The notes under the pieces are model-generated. The model saw nothing but the letters and a program-made list of their open reading frames with translations. It was not told the DNA's origin and did no database searches. A DNA stretch of 64,000 nt from assembly GCA_022494885.1 (NCBI GenBank), contig JAGVSM010003418.1, positions 1 through 64,000 on the forward strand, in the 5' to 3' direction. Of this stretch, positions 10,480 to 22,469 are shown piece by piece; position 1 is the first letter of the stretch, and the number at the start of each line of letters is the position of its first letter. A program made the translations under genes and the position numbers. Source of the DNA: Micrasema longulum. Lineage: Eukaryota; Arthropoda; Insecta; Trichoptera; Brachycentridae.

Positions 10480-11940
10480 CTCCCATTATTATAACACAGC
10501 AACATGGTTTTTACAAAGGTAGGTCAGTAGAATCTAATTTCCTGGAATTCACAAATTTTATTACTGATTCTTTTTGCAAAAATTCTCAAGTTGACGCCAT
10601 TTTCAAAAGGCATTCGATAAAATTAACCATAACATCTTGCTTCATAAACTGGAATGTTATGGAATTCATGGCGATCTTTTAAGATGGTTGAATTCTTACG
10701 TAACAAATAGATCCCAGGCAGTGGCTATAAACGGTGTCCTATCTAGTTTCAAATACTGCAGCTCTGGTGTTCCGCAGGGTTCCCATTTAGCTCCCATTTT
10801 ATTTTCTATCTATATTAATGATATAAATCAGTGCTTTAATTTTTTTCAATTTTTACTTTTTGCCGATGATGCCAAGATCTTTGCCAATGTCAACGATATA
10901 TCTCACTGTGTAAATATCCAAAAAGATCTTGATCGTCTATTTGATTACTGTAATAAAAATCAATTGTACATTAATACCTCAAAATGTTATTCAACGACAT
11001 TTACTAAAAGTACATTTTTTTTACGCACACTTATACGATCAAAGATAATTCCATATCACGGTGTAGCGAGATAAGAGACTTAGGAGTTATTCTTGATAAT
11101 AGATTGCTGTTTGGGTCTCACATAAATTCAATTGTTGAAAAAGCTTACCAAATGCTGGGCTTGATTTTAAGAATTTCCAAACCTTTTAAAAAACCAAATA
11201 CATTTAAAACTTTATACAACACTTTTGTACGCAGTAATTGGGAGTTTGCATCCGTTGTGTGGAGCCCACATACATAACAAACATAGAAAGGATTGAAAAT
11301 GTTCAACGAAAAAAATTTAAATACCTAGATTATAAAAATAATAAAACGCTTTGTACTTACAGTCAATCTGCCAAACAAAATGGATTTTTTACCCTTGAAA
11401 ATAGACGCACTGTATCTAAATTATGCTATTTACATAAATTATTAAATAATAAAGTAATAATCCAAACTACTACTACTCTCCAAAATTAATCTCAATGCCC
11501 CCTTTCGCGTGACAAGAAATAAGTATTTGTTCCATCTGCCAGTCTGTAGCACTAACTATGCACAACACTCTTTCCTCTATCGTTCTTGCTCTAACTATAA
11601 CGCTTTTGTTTCATCTATTGATATATTTTTACATGCCCCTTAATTTATGTAAAAATAAATTAAGACTCCTTATTTCTGGCCGCGATACGATCCCGCTTAC
11701 TATTTAATGATGCTCACACTTACACACACCTGAACACTTACTCCTACACAATACACATAAACACACATCTACACTTACTCTCATACAAATACACATAAAC
11801 ACCTTTTGTTGTAACACAATTTAATAATATGTATGATTCTTATTTAGAAACTTTGCTGGTCTGTCTTTAAACCGTATTTTTTTTAATGTTACTATATCAT
11901 TGTCAACTGTTTGTTTCTTTAAAATAAATAAATAAATATC
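10480..11940 (+). mobile_element. Decayed jockey-like LINE with RT palm (FADD box)
   Basis: Reading frames shift but the order is clear. QQHGFYKGRSVESNFLEF comes first, then a frameshift near 10605. AFDKINHNILLHKLECYGI and SGVPQGSHLAPILFSIYIND follow. The catalytic LLFADDAKIF is near 10855-10885. Next come RDLGVILDNRLLFGSHI, LYNTFVRSNWEFASVVWSP, IERIENVQRKKF and FFTLENRRTVSKLCYL. This is the RT domain and C-terminal region of a jockey-type non-LTR element. It is broken by at least two frameshifts and stops, and the 5' half is missing. The 3' UTR ends in AAAATAAATAAATAAATA. It is inactive. Confidence 0.85.
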
Positions 11941-12089
11941 AGATATGAATTGACTAACTATGACTTCCAATTAAAGACTTTAAACTTGTTAAAACATACT
12001 GAGAGATAGATTTATTGATTTTATTTAAGATTTTTAACTTTAAACGGGACTGCCCAAAACTATTAGCACTCATCAACTTCAAGGTACCT

Positions 12090-12201
12090 GGGTTGGTATC
12101 CTGAACCACTCTCGTGGCAAGAGAGAGCAGTTTTTCTCGTGTGGTTTGTATGAAACCACACGAGAAAAACTGTGCCACGAGAGTGGTTCAGGATACCACC
12201 C
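12090..12201. repeat. Foldback MITE, near-perfect 50-bp hairpin
   Basis: The arm GGTATCCTGAACCACTCTCG onward pairs with its reverse complement, ending GAGTGGTTCAGGATACC. The loop is about 5 bp (GTATG) between AACCACACGAGAAAAAC-type arms. A related hairpin lies at 52354-52460 and a half copy at 48040-48100. Confidence 0.85.
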
Positions 12202-12354
12202 CTGAACGAATGACTTGTACGGTATACTCTTATAATACTATTCTCAATCGACTGCATCTCTGATATTTTAAACATGAAGTATAGTTTATATAAATAAACT
12301 CTATATAATTATTTCAAAGACAGTGCACGGTAACTTACATTTGTTAGGCTATAG

Positions 12355-12545
12355 TTTTTTTATTTTTTTTTATTTATAAATCATATAACACAAATTATTT
12401 AACAAGTATAATACGTTGAATTACATTCCCAGGAGTTACAACAACTCAATTCGGGACACAAATAATATTGACATTTAGAAAATAACACATATTAAGAACA
12501 ACAAAGAAACAAAGCAAGTTTAGCACCTTTATAACTAAATATAGC
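12355..12545 (-). mobile_element. LINE 3' end, uninterrupted copy
   Basis: Shared with 47055-47148 plus 47946-48015: TACAAGTATAATACGTTGAA-like text, CATTCCCAGGAGTTACAAC and AAAGCAAGTTTAGCACCTTT. A poly-T on the plus strand marks the 3' tail on the minus strand. Confidence 0.6.
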
Positions 12546-12799
12546 ACAGCAATATAGTTATGTACCTAGAATATATATTTTTAATTTTATTTTGCTTTTT
12601 ATTGATTTTTTCTACTTTTTGTGAATATATATTAAATATATTTTAGATAAATATTTTAAACATGAAAAAAACATTTTTTCTCTACCCGTACCTGCGTCTT
12701 TTTAAAAAAATAAAAAATTCTACTTTTTAATTTTTATGTCTCTTAATGATTTAACTTTTGCACATTTTATGAAACCACTGTGTTATAATATTTTCGACC

Positions 12800-13052
12800 T
12801 TGTGGTGTAGTGGTCAGCGTGTTTGCCAACCATGGAAGAGGTCACGGGTTCGATTCCCGACATGGTTGACATGAAACATTTATTTAAAAAAGGTGTTTTT
12901 ACAACTACAATATTTCATAGTCTCTGGACTGGTACCTGAACCGTAAGACTGATCGTATTACCTTCATGTGAGAAAAAATATCATAATATGCTGCGATTGG
13001 TGTACCAATGCAGTGCCCTATGCAACATTATGTGCGGAAAGGGAATGATGTG
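12800..13052 (+). repeat. SINE-1, nearly full length
   Basis: tRNA-derived head with an A-box-like TGGTGTAGTGGTCAGCG and a B box GGTTCGATTCC. The body contains CATAGTCTCTGGACTGGTAC, and the 3' end GTACCAATGCAGTGCCCTA, then GAAAGGGAATGATG. Other copies suggest a tRNA-Asp-like origin. Confidence 0.85.
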
Positions 13053-13059
13053 TTATAAT

Positions 13060-13197
13060 ACGTACATATAAACTTTTTATGTTTTTTTTTCGTTTATCTA
13101 CTGTATTTTATTTAAAGAGTGTATTTCTACATACTATATATTTTTTGTATGGTAAAAGGAACCGCGTGCCGTGTACAATTAATAAATAAATAATATA
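13060..13197 (+). mobile_element. LINE 3' end with AATAAATAAATAA tail
   Basis: A T-rich 3' UTR contains a weak hairpin (AAAGGAACCGCGTGCCG) and ends CAATTAATAAATAAATAATA. It is directly downstream of SINE-1. No ORF remains. Confidence 0.4.
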
Positions 13198-13859
13198 TTG
13201 TTTATCTGACAATATCTAATTAACAAAAGTTTCTTGTCACCTCATTAGTTTCATTGGAAACGCCTATAAATTAATTAACTTTATAACTAAAAGCAAGTGT
13301 TTGTGACGTGTAAAACGGTTAATAATTAACCTAATTTATTATACACGAGTTTAATTAACAAACTTCATAATTATCTATGTGGGAAGAGAGGGATTCTTTA
13401 TAAACCAACATATTATTTGATTTATCCAGTTCGAATTTTTCTTTCAGATTTGTTTAAATAACCGAATATTTAATATGGAAAAACCCTTCATACATTAAGT
13501 ATTTTACACCATGCCCAAGAGTCTGGTTTTTTAAAGAGATTACAGAGAGAAATACGATGATTTACTTCATTCTGTGATTTTATACTTTATTTGTGTCGTT
13601 TTTAGGTGTTCTTTATTGTTAAATAACTTGTGTCATTCGAGCAATTCGTCTGAGTGATAAATGGTTGATCAAAAGCGGAAAGAGGGGGGAAATTAGTGCG
13701 GTATTTTGAGTAAATAAAAATCACACAGCAATAGCAAACTCGGCTACCAAAAGAGGGACTGAATAATTTACAGAGGTCAATAGATTCATCATTGAGTCCA
13801 AACTCACATCCAGGACTATTGATCTTAATAATTTCAAACAAATAACATTATTCACCGTT

Positions 13860-14240
13860 CATTGTACGATAATAAACTATTTGATAATAAATATTTGGGA
13901 CGTACGTTCCTTAATAAAATCAAACACACTAATCACTTATCCAACACCAACTGAAGAACTGTTAGAAAAAACGAAACAATTAAACGAAACCGAACTTTTT
14001 CTACAAGAATCATTAAATTTTATCTTTAAATTAGCCACTGATGTAATAGACAAAAAACTAAAACTTGAAAAAAATACTAATAAACACGGACACAATACGA
14101 GAATATCAGAACAATACATACAATATTCTAAAACGAGACTAATAAACCGCGGACTAAAATTTTACAATACCAAATAACATACCAAATAAAACAAGAGCCT
14201 CAGACAACCTTTACAAAAGATGTTTAAAATATTATCGTTA
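13860..14240 (+). mobile_element. LINE fragment, RT C-terminus ('family D')
   Basis: A 98-codon ORF ends NTNKHGHNTRISEQYIQYSK and then TRLINRGLKFYNTK. The HGHNTR..E motif and NRGLK.YN are typical of the C-terminal region of jockey/CR1-group RTs. The downstream CAGACAACCTTTACAAAAGA recurs on the minus strand at 36585-36605. 5' truncated. Confidence 0.65.
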
Positions 14241-14280
14241 ACAATAGAGTATGAATTAAAAAATAAGTTGTTAAATTAGC

Positions 14281-15110
14281 ACAGAGACAATACTCCTACA
14301 TAGGACAAAAGCTATATAATATAATGCCCGAGTCATGGAAATGTTACAAGAACCACAAGCTAAAGAGGTTGCTGACTACTTTCCTTGGAGAAATTGGTCG
14401 CAGGGAGTCTGAGGGGTTAATGGTGGCTGTTAGATGGCCAACACATGTTTTAATTTAAATTGTTAATATATATTTTTAGTTTTTTACTGATTTAATTTTT
14501 AAGATCCTCATGACTTTTTAACTTGTTTTAACTATGTATTTATTTTTTTAAATTTTTATTACATCTTTTACTTTATTTTTTAATATGCTATTTTTTTTTC
14601 TTTCTTTAAATATGCTTTTTGCTATACAACATACATTCATTTTTTTATTATGACTTTAAATATGTTTCTTACTATATATTCTGTTTTTATTTTGCATTTT
14701 ACTGAGTTTCAAAATATTTTTATAGACATATTTATATATTTTCATGGTTTTTTACTATGTTTTCACTGCATTTATTACTTTGTTTTTATTTTTAAAAAAA
14801 TCCACGTTTTTTTACTACATATTTACTATGTTTTTACTACATTTTTACTATGTTTTTACTACAATTTTACTATGTTTTTATTACATTTTACTATGTTTTT
14901 AATACATTTTTTTACCATGTTTTTACTCCATTTTTTACTTTGTTTTTCATTTTGTCCTGTATCTTTATAACTGTTTCTATAAATTAATTAATGTTTTTTT
15001 TATTTTTTTTACTGTCTTAGAACGGGGTAAATAACCCTAGTTAGACAGTCAAAGCAACTTTACATAAATTATAATTTTGTGTATGTAATATAATGATAAT
15101 AATAAAAAAT
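14281..15110 (+). mobile_element. LINE 3' part with C-terminal tail and terminal hairpin
   Basis: The readable C-terminus is YIGQKLYNIMPESWKCYKN, then LGEIGRRESEGLMVAVRW. The IGRRESE.LM motif recurs near 51575-51620. A long T-rich 3' UTR follows, then a hairpin (ACTGTCTTAGAACGGGGTAA, ...TTAGACAGT) and an A-rich tail. The 5' part is missing. Confidence 0.6.
14740..14950 (+). repeat. Degenerate ~22-bp tandem repeat in a LINE 3' UTR
   Basis: Repeated units of the form ACTATGTTTTTACTACATTT, about nine diverged copies. The open frame here, reading FTMFLLHF, comes from the repeat and is not a gene. Confidence 0.7.
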
Positions 15111-15904
15111 AAAAATTAAATAAAAATTAATGCGATCTGTAAGAGTTTATAAATTATATTTAAATAAAAAAATGTTGATTGCTTTACAATTTTGATTGGC
15201 CGAACAATAAATATCTTCAGATGATCACGGCCAAACATGACAAGGAATGGAACGAGACACAATTGACTAATAGTGGATAATGGTTGTTATAATAGGCCCA
15301 TTTAATGAATTAACTGGTTCGCAGCAACGTTGCACGATTGTTTAACGGTTCGCTTCTCGCAGGGCAAAACTTGGTGGAAATTATAAACGCAATATCGCCA
15401 TTCGTGTCCTGATGAAGACTTCCTCGCTTAATGCTTAGTACTTAATATCCTTTGAACGATTTAGGTAGGAGTAAGGGAACATAAGATAAAAAATATATAC
15501 ATGAAATAAATATTTAAAATATTTTACACCGATTGGCAATGCAGTTTGTGGACGTGACATAATAATTATTACATTTACAAAAATAATACAAGGTAGGTAT
15601 TGAAACCGCCCACGGATTATCTAATTTTGGAAGAGTGTAAATTCTCAATCGAGTCAATGGCTTTACGCCTGTCTAATAAATATCGCCTCCATCATATTAC
15701 AATATAAATTTAAAATTATAATATTTCCTTTTTTATATTCTATAGTAAAATGATCCCCCAAAACCCATTACGATAAGTTTGAATGTGTTATTATTTTTTC
15801 TGCATTCGTCATGATAAACTATTGTGATTTGATTATTTCACATGTTCAAGACAAAAAACACCTCGATCTTTCGATCTCTAACTTTTCTGCGGAAAAACAT
15901 GTCG
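15111..15904. other. Unassigned stretch, possible single-copy intronic sequence
   Basis: No match to other repeats in the window. Somewhat more balanced in base use around 15180-15470 than the flanks. No ORF or RNA gene supported. Confidence 0.35.
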
Positions 15905-16148
15905 ACGCCGACGATGGAAAAGAAAAAAGTTACTAAGCGACATGTAGCAACTTTACAGAAGAGCCAATTAAAGTTTTTTGGTATTTTTTTAATTAATAAA
16001 AAATCTCATATATGCCTATTATTTTGGCGTAGTTCCAAAATGTTTTAAATTGAGATTTTTATTAATAATAGATAAAAAAATAGTATGCTCTTCTGTAAAG
16101 TTGTTACATGTCGTTTGGTAAATTTTTCCTTTCCATCGTCGATGTATA
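15905..16148. repeat. Foldback MITE with ~60-bp arms
   Basis: The left arm CGACGATGGAAAAGAAAAAA, then CGACATGTAGCAACTTTACA and GAAGAGC, is repeated inverted at 16080-16145. The inner parts, TTAATAAAAAATCTCA against TGAGATTTTTATTAATA, also pair. Confidence 0.8.
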
Positions 16149-17165
16149 TCTACCATCACGACATTTCTCCATAGGGGTGAGCAGAGGATGGAACGCCACA
16201 CACGTCTATCCCGACATACATTATTCCATATTCATACATCTTGTCACAGATGCCCTTTTCTATTTTGTCTGCGTTTAACGTGACCAGGCTTCAAATTTTG
16301 ATAACGATCATGCAAAGTATTTTTTTGTCGATGGTTTTACTGCTAAACCATTCCTTCTTCATACATTTGTTCTAGATGAGCAAACGCTCTTAGTGACCCT
16401 TTCTTTATCTTATAAATTATGTATAATACAATTTATAACTTCTGTAGAGTGAGTTTCATGAATCGCGTTTTTCATATATTTATTGCGACCTCTTGTTTTA
16501 TGTAAAGTTATTATGCTATCATTGATTTAAGCGAATTTTATTGTTAATATGGTTCAACCCTTAATTATTTTATAGATGAACGAATATCTAGGATAAAATT
16601 GTCATTGATTTGCCGCTTTATTGTTGGAAAGACAAGTTTTATTCGTGCATTTCCATCTCTATCGACTGGTTACTAATAATTTAATGGCCGGACATAAAAA
16701 CAGTATGTTTTGCTTTTCGTTTTGGGTCCGTTAAGTTTAAGCACCCGATTTATAGAGTTATTTCCGTTGGTGATGTGCTCCGAAAATAGCGCGGGCGGGA
16801 AGCGAACACAAACCCACGCAACTCCGGGCTGCCAACCAAAAAGCGGACAAATAACAACCGACTTGACTTATGGGTGGGTAATGCGATTCCCGCATTTTTT
16901 ACAAAGGCATACCAACATGAGAACGAAAAAACAAATTTACTAGGATGACTGCAAAAATTACCGAATTGAAAAAAAAGCAATAGTACTGTGACCCACCGAT
17001 AGGGAAATATCCATTTTTAAAGTAATAAAGGTTTATGAAAAACTGTCCAGTAAAAAAAAATTTTTTTTGGTAATTAGAAGCAAAAAAAATATTTTTTATT
17101 TTATAATTTAGAATTCCCGCAAAAACAGTCATTCTATTGGCCACGCCCCTAATACGTCACGATTC
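16149..17165. other. Unassigned stretch with a GC-richer island
   Basis: The segment 16780-16900 (GCGCGGGCGGGAAGCG and nearby) is clearly richer in GC than its surroundings. It has open frames on both strands of about 76 codons, but none has splice sites or a motif I can support. It might be a conserved intronic element or an old repeat. Confidence 0.35.
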
Positions 17166-17230
17166 ATATTTATTTGTTCTTGGCCTAAAAATTGTTCAGA
17201 ACATCATCACGAATCTTGACGTCACAACAA

Positions 17231-17660
17231 TCAAGGCGTTTTTATTCGGGTTCTAAAAAAATCTTTAAATTTATTAAGAGGCATAATAGTTTTTAGTTCA
17301 TTGGGGAAGTTATTATATTTTTTTATTCTTTTGAAAACAAAACTATTTTGACCACGACTAGTGTGAAATTTAGGAATTTTGATATTATTTTGGTATCTGA
17401 TTGCCTCATTCATTTAAAATTCGTTTATTTTTTCTTCTTTGTAAATGAATAGAACTTGTTTTGTAAATAATGTCTACTGTATAAACTTTAAATAATTTAT
17501 ATAGATTTTCCGTGTTGAATGTTGAGGGCTTCTTTCGAATTACTTTGATAATTAATCTTTGAACTATTTTAAGAGGGTTAATTATATTGGCATATAATAC
17601 CATATCTCGCACCCCGTCTAATAATACCATATTGAAATAAATAGTGTACAACTGAGTAAT
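17231..17660 (-). mobile_element. LINE fragment, RT C-terminus, two ORF pieces
   Basis: On the minus strand NPLKIVQRLIIKVI is followed by STFNTENLYKLFKVYTVDI. After a stop the same frame region gives KIPKFHTSRGQNSFVFKRIK and then KYNNFPNEL. The order QR.IIK, LY...K, HTSRGQ and YN..P.EL matches non-LTR RT C-termini. A related decayed copy lies at 57490-57900. Confidence 0.6.
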
Positions 17661-17780
17661 AAGCCATTTTTAAAATATTGATTTTTTAAATATTCCTTAA
17701 TCTAATAAATATGTATATACACGTTTTAATACGTTTGACTGTTTCACTGATATGGTCTTTCCATTTGAAGTTTTAATAAA

Positions 17781-18156
17781 CAGGGTGTTCTTTAAACCCT
17801 GTCACATCCGAAACCACAACGATCGGTATGGTCAAGAAGACATATTGGCATATTTAAAAAAACATTTAGAACGAAGAAAATTTGTAAAAATAAAATATTA
17901 AAAATAACAAATAATTGCTTACTTCTGCAGGGAGAAGCGAGGGGGGCGCGGCCGCGTGGTTGACGGTGTGTCAGACTGCCCCCTCCACCCTCCTCGTTTC
18001 TCTCCTGCAGAAGTTAGCAACCATTTGTTTTTTTTTTTATATTTTATTTTTTTAAATTTTATTTGTTCTAAAAAATTATTATAATGTGCCAATATGTCTT
18101 CTTGCTCATACTGATCATCGTGGTTTCAGATGTGACAGGGTTTAAAGAACACCCTG
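17781..18156. mobile_element. Palindromic MITE 'CAGGGTG', copy 1
   Basis: The element runs CAGGGTGTTCTTTAAACCCT ... AAAGAACACCCTG. Its arms of about 150 bp pair right into the centre (CTTACTTCTGCAGGGAGAAG against TCTCCTGCAGAAGTTAGCAA). A GC-rich loop carries runs of C. It is homologous to 19923-20283 and 46060-46415. Confidence 0.9.
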
Positions 18157-18955
18157 TATGCACTCATATACTCCAAGATATTTCATTTTATCCGTTGTAT
18201 CCATTACTGAACATGTTAGATTGCAGTTAGTTTTTTTTTTCTTTTTTTTCTTTCTGTTGACGCACATGGGGCTTTTACATTATACATACTATATAATAAG
18301 AAAAAGTTACACACTAAACATAATTAACATTTTTTCAAAAATAAAAATTAAAAAAAAAAATTTTTAAAATTTAAAAATAAAGTTACATAGTTAACATAAT
18401 ACACTATTAAGACATAATACATGCATTATATTAGGTTTATAATATAAGGCATAACAGGATTTAAAAAAAACATAATTATTTTTTATTTTATTTTGTTAGA
18501 TTTAAACTTAACTTTAAAGTGAAGTTATTTAAAATGTTGAAAACTGAAAAGGGTTTTATAAACTAAAAATATAAAACATAACACGGGCTAACTTTTAAGC
18601 ATACATAAATAAATACGATCGAAGATTTATTGACTAGACTCCGTCGCGTCGGTCGCCTGTAGTACTTTTTAGTAGTTTTATTGCTAATGTAAAAAATAAA
18701 TATTAAACCTGTAAAATAATAAATATACAAACAAATAAAATACGCTAGTAGTGGTGCATGGGGTACTAAATAATCTAAGTAGTAAATTATATTATAATTG
18801 ATCTGACTTGTCAGTCAGTCTTATGCTTAAAATGCCAATATAGCAAGCCATTTTTCGCCTTGTCGTGATGTGATGAGGTCAATAGGCTGAACATGATATC
18901 GTATGTTCAATTGAATTAAATCAATTTTATTCGACTAGTTAGCACATGAAATATT
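18157..18955. other. AT-rich stretch, mostly low complexity
   Basis: Poly-T and poly-A runs; nothing coding. Possibly LINE 3' UTR debris near 18230-18400. Confidence 0.35.
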
Positions 18956-19480
18956 TTGTGAAATTTATTTAATTATTTTATTTATACTTTTACATTGTTT
19001 GTATTCTTTTTTATATACAGAATAATGTTCCCCCACTGGGGTGTCCCGTGCCGAGGGAAACATTTTACAAAATGTGAAACATGCCTAAGATTAGCTATTT
19101 AACAAAGTTAACATAATAATAACAACAAAAAAAAAACGTAATTAATCCAATTAACCTAATTAAGGTTTAACATAATAAACAATAAAAACACAAAAATATT
19201 CATAAAAAACATAACCAATTAAAAAAATAAAATAAACAGTGCATACATTTTACCTATTTGGCTTGATCCACTCATCGATCCGTGCGCAACCCACCCCCAC
19301 TATCCATTTCTGAATAGCAATTTTATATTGTGAGAACTTACTAATTGTCAGTATGGATAATGGAAGTAGATTGTACACTTTAACCAAATAGTAGTAGGTC
19401 AATCTTCTTTGACCGAAGGTTGTATTTTTTTTTTTTTTTTGCAGCATCAGGGTGGAGTATCTAGTAACTCGTGTATTTGT
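18956..19480 (-). mobile_element. LINE 3' end with RT C-terminal remnant
   Basis: The minus-strand ORF includes FGQRRLTYYYLVKVYNLLPL and then FSQYKIAIQKWIV, a C-terminal motif of non-LTR RTs (GQR...Y...K.YN.LP). Its 3' UTR holds the hairpin CCCTCGGCACGGGACACCCC and ends in AATAAA-type A-rich sequence. Similar CGGCACGGGTAACCCC hairpins occur at 59235 and 61215. Confidence 0.65.
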
Positions 19481-19671
19481 AACGGAAGGTAGAGGTATAT
19501 TGCTTTTATAGTATCAATTATTTAGTATTTTAATTTAAAAAATACACAAACAGTATGTCTGTGTCCATGAAAATGACAAAAACAGTTATGTGTGTGAAAT
19601 AGAACCAGAACCCGGGACGAGTGCTTTGGAGTCAATGGCTACTCACAGGAAAAAAAACAGAAAAGGATAAT

Positions 19672-19800
19672 CTCATAGTGTAGGGGTTGGCACGTTCACC
19701 CACGATGCTAGATGTCCCGGGTTCGATTCCTCGCAAGGGGGGTGTGAAATATTGGTTTAATATTTTGGAAGAGCATATAAAGCTCTCAAGGACAAAAAAA
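19672..19800 (+). repeat. SINE-3: tRNA-like head
   Basis: TCATAGTGTAGGGGTTGGCA resembles an A box and CCCGGGTTCGATTCCTCG a B box. The tRNA-like part degenerates into AT-rich sequence. No paired acceptor stem, so it is not called a tRNA gene. Confidence 0.5.
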
Positions 19801-19922
19801 TATTTTCAAGAAAGTAAATAAAAACTGGATTTTCCTTAGTGGGAGGGATTTGAGTAAGAAACTCCTTGATGATTTTCCGAATGTTTGAGTTTACTGTTTA
19901 CCATATTGATGTGCCATGTATA

Positions 19923-20283
19923 CAGGGTGTTCTTTAAATCCTGTCACATCCGAAACCACGATGATCAGTATGAGCAAGAAGACATATTGGCACATTAAAA
20001 TATTTTTTTAGAACGACAAAAATCTTAAAAAATGAAATATAGAAAAAAACAAATGGTTGCTTACTTCTGCACAGGAGAAATAAGGGGGGAGGGGTGAGTC
20101 TGAACCGCACGGCCGCGCCCCCCTCGCTTCTCCCCTGCAGAAGTAAGCAACCATTTGTTTTTTTCTATATTTTATTTTTAAAGATTTCAGTCGTTCTAAA
20201 AAAATATTTTAATATGCCAATATGTCTTCTTTCTCATACTAATCATCGTGGTTTCGGATGTGACGGGGTTTAAAGAACACCTG
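19923..20283. mobile_element. Palindromic MITE 'CAGGGTG', copy 2, TA target
   Basis: It has the same palindrome as 17781-18156 and is flanked by TA on both sides (19921-19922 and 20284-20285), as expected for a Tc1/mariner-mobilised element. The centre pairs CTTCTGCACAGGAGAAATAA with the GGAG-rich right arm. Confidence 0.9.
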
Positions 20284-20289
20284 TATATA

Positions 20290-20460
20290 TATTTAAAAAA
20301 TATATATTATAAACTTCTGATCCTATATTTGTGGTGATATACTCATGTGTCTGTGTCGACTAATTGCTAGTCCCATATCAACACAGGACTTTTAGTCCCA
20401 TGGAGTTGGGACTTATGTCGCAAATAATGTACAGTAAACTTATGTACGTAAATAAACGAT
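20290..20460 (+). mobile_element. LINE 3' end, AGTCCCAT hairpin
   Basis: TAGTCCCATATCAACACAGG is followed by ACTTTTAGTCCCATGGAGTT and GGGACTTATGTCG; the tail is GTAAATAAACG. A related hairpin (GTCCCAACTTAACACGGGGC) is at 22410-22445. Confidence 0.5.
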
Positions 20461-20542
20461 GGTCATACACTGCAATATTTCATTTTCCCTTACTATCACC
20501 TTACCGTTTATGTAATTAAATTGATCCAGTTACGATGCTATT

Positions 20543-20612
20543 GTAGGGCCAATGCAGTGCCCTATGCACCACTGGGTGTTGATGATGATGAAGATGATGA
20601 TGATGACGACTA
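20543..20612 (+). repeat. SINE-1 3' fragment with (GAT)n tail
   Basis: CCAATGCAGTGCCCTATGCA, then CACTGGGTG, followed by GATGATGATGAAGATGATGA. Confidence 0.75.
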
Positions 20613-21166
20613 TTAGCCGAATCGAAACGCGAATGACAATTGCCAAATAACATTCCGGAAGGACGGTTCCAATTGGGGACATTTCGCCTCGCTGCATCCT
20701 GTTTCGCAATAATAATCTCTTGTAGTTACAACGTGTGCCCGCCAATGCGCATACATTATTAGTAGCAAAGGGACTGTGTATAAACTAAAGAAATCAGATA
20801 AAAGAACTATAGAATCATAGAATTACAAAAGTCCAGAAACGGCGTACGCACATCAAACTGAAGCCGACTAAACTACTCATAAATGAGTCGTTTTACGTTT
20901 TGGCCATTAGTCACTCTGTAGACGTCGGCATCGCTTAGTACGCAACTGCCGATATAAATTCAATTATTTTATTTTATTTGTTTAAAGAAAACAACAGCTA
21001 TTGTAACGAAAATAACCAATACAAATAAACCAAAATTATGGGCCAATTAAAGTTTTCTATATGTAAGTAAATACAATGCATTTTTTTTAAAAAAAGCTTA
21101 CCCGTAAAAAGCCACACAATAATGTAAAGAACATAATATAATATAATAGAATTTAAAATTTTGTCG
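20613..21166. other. Unassigned, partly GC-richer sequence
   Basis: 20613-20940 has balanced base composition, CpG-containing words and no repeat partner in the window. It may be single-copy intronic sequence. No splice-bounded ORF found. Confidence 0.35.
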
Positions 21167-21421
21167 GTCTCGTGGTGTAATGGTCAGCGCGTTAGCCTGT
21201 CATGCAAGAGGTCTCGGGTTCGATTCCCGACATGGTTGGTATAAAATATTTATTTAAAATGGTATTTTCAAAATAGAATATTTCATAGTCCCTGGACTGG
21301 CACCTAAAGCGTAAGACTGATCATCTTACCTTCATGTAACAAAAATGATCAAGATACGCTGCTATTGGTGTACCAATGCAGTGCCCTATGCACCATTGGG
21401 TGCGGAAAGGGAATGATGGTG
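21167..21421 (+). repeat. SINE-1, best full-length copy
   Basis: The head GGTCTCGTGGTGTAATGGTC, then AGCGCGTTAGCCTGTCATGC and TCGGGTTCGATTCCCGACAT. It has an anticodon-arm-like CCTGTCATG and a clear B box, close to a tRNA-Asp pattern. The body has AGTCCCTGGACTGGCACCTA and the 3' end ATGCAGTGCCCTATGCACCA, then GGGTGCGGAAAGGGAATGAT. Non-autonomous, made by RNA polymerase III and moved by a LINE (established for tRNA SINEs). Confidence 0.9.
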
Positions 21422-22404
21422 ACAATATAAAAAATAAAGCATGTAAAACCTTTTTAAATAGGTACAGTTAGATTAAATTATAATTATTATTAATTATTAT
21501 ACCGTGTTGTGTCGTTTTTGTTAAATACTTCTGGGATAAAATGGGAATATTGTGGAGTGGGAAAATAAGTTTGAAAACGTTTAAAAATATATAATTGTTT
21601 CGTTTTCTTCAAAAATGACAAAACTAGTTGCACGAAAAAAGTAAGGTGAAACAACCCATTTTCCCCTTGTTTATAAAACCTCAAAAAATATTTAACGTTA
21701 AACTTTTTTTTAAGCAACTGGTTCTGGGTGATTTCATTGATTTGTGAAGATTCACTCATAGTTATAAGCTGGTTTCGTAAACAAAAACCTGTGTTAAGTA
21801 CTGATTTTACATTTTCTATACTGGCAACTCATATGAGATGTAAATATTCCGTTCCTTCCCAAATCCTTCCTATTTCAAATTCTTGTGCTTTTATCGTCCT
21901 GTGAGCAAATCACATGTGGAAAGTTGTCTCTCTGATAAATCTTTATCATATACTGCGTCAGCATATTTCGTACAAAGTGAAGTTTAGTGTTATATAAACA
22001 TCTAAATTAAACAGCTCATCAACATCTACACGATACCGGTAGCCGTGCTGCAGCAATAGTGAAGTGCTCCACATAAGAAACAATCGGAAGAACTTTAAAG
22101 TGAGTAACAATTTCCAACCTGATTAAAATGATGCGCAGGTATATCAGATATTACAAGTAAGCAAGAAAATTCATAGACACGATATTTCATAATAATACGC
22201 AGAGATTGATGTTACGAAGTCACGGCTGGCTGTGGTCAGATTAACAGCAAAACTGTCAGGAACGACCTTCACAAACTTGAAATATACACTGTACACAAAC
22301 TAACACCAGTTCGATAAAAAGTCTAATAAACTTGCAAAGTACAGGAACGGTAAAAATATTTCGTCATAATAAAATATAGTATGCACGCTTCTACTTTCCA
22401 CTAT
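21422..22404. other. Unassigned intronic stretch
   Basis: No repeat, ORF or RNA gene recognised. The 89-codon minus-strand ORF at 21759-21490 has low-complexity Lys/Phe-rich composition and is not supported. Confidence 0.4.
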
Positions 22405-22465
22405 TTTGTGTCCCAACTTAACACGGGGCTTTTGGTCTCATGGAATTTGAAATAAAATAATATTT
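22405..22465 (+). mobile_element. LINE 3' end fragment
   Basis: GTCCCAACTTAACACGGGGC, then TTTTGGTCTCATGGAATTTG and AAATAAAATAATA: hairpin plus A-rich tail. Confidence 0.4.
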
Positions 22466-22469
22466 GGCG

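Noticed and set aside
11954..12275. Two minus-strand ORFs of about 70 codons
   Set aside because: They read through a foldback MITE palindrome and lack protein features.
12805..12870. Possible tRNA gene
   Set aside because: It is the head of a SINE-1 copy: the acceptor stem does not close and the SINE body continues downstream. The same applies at 21170 and 19675.
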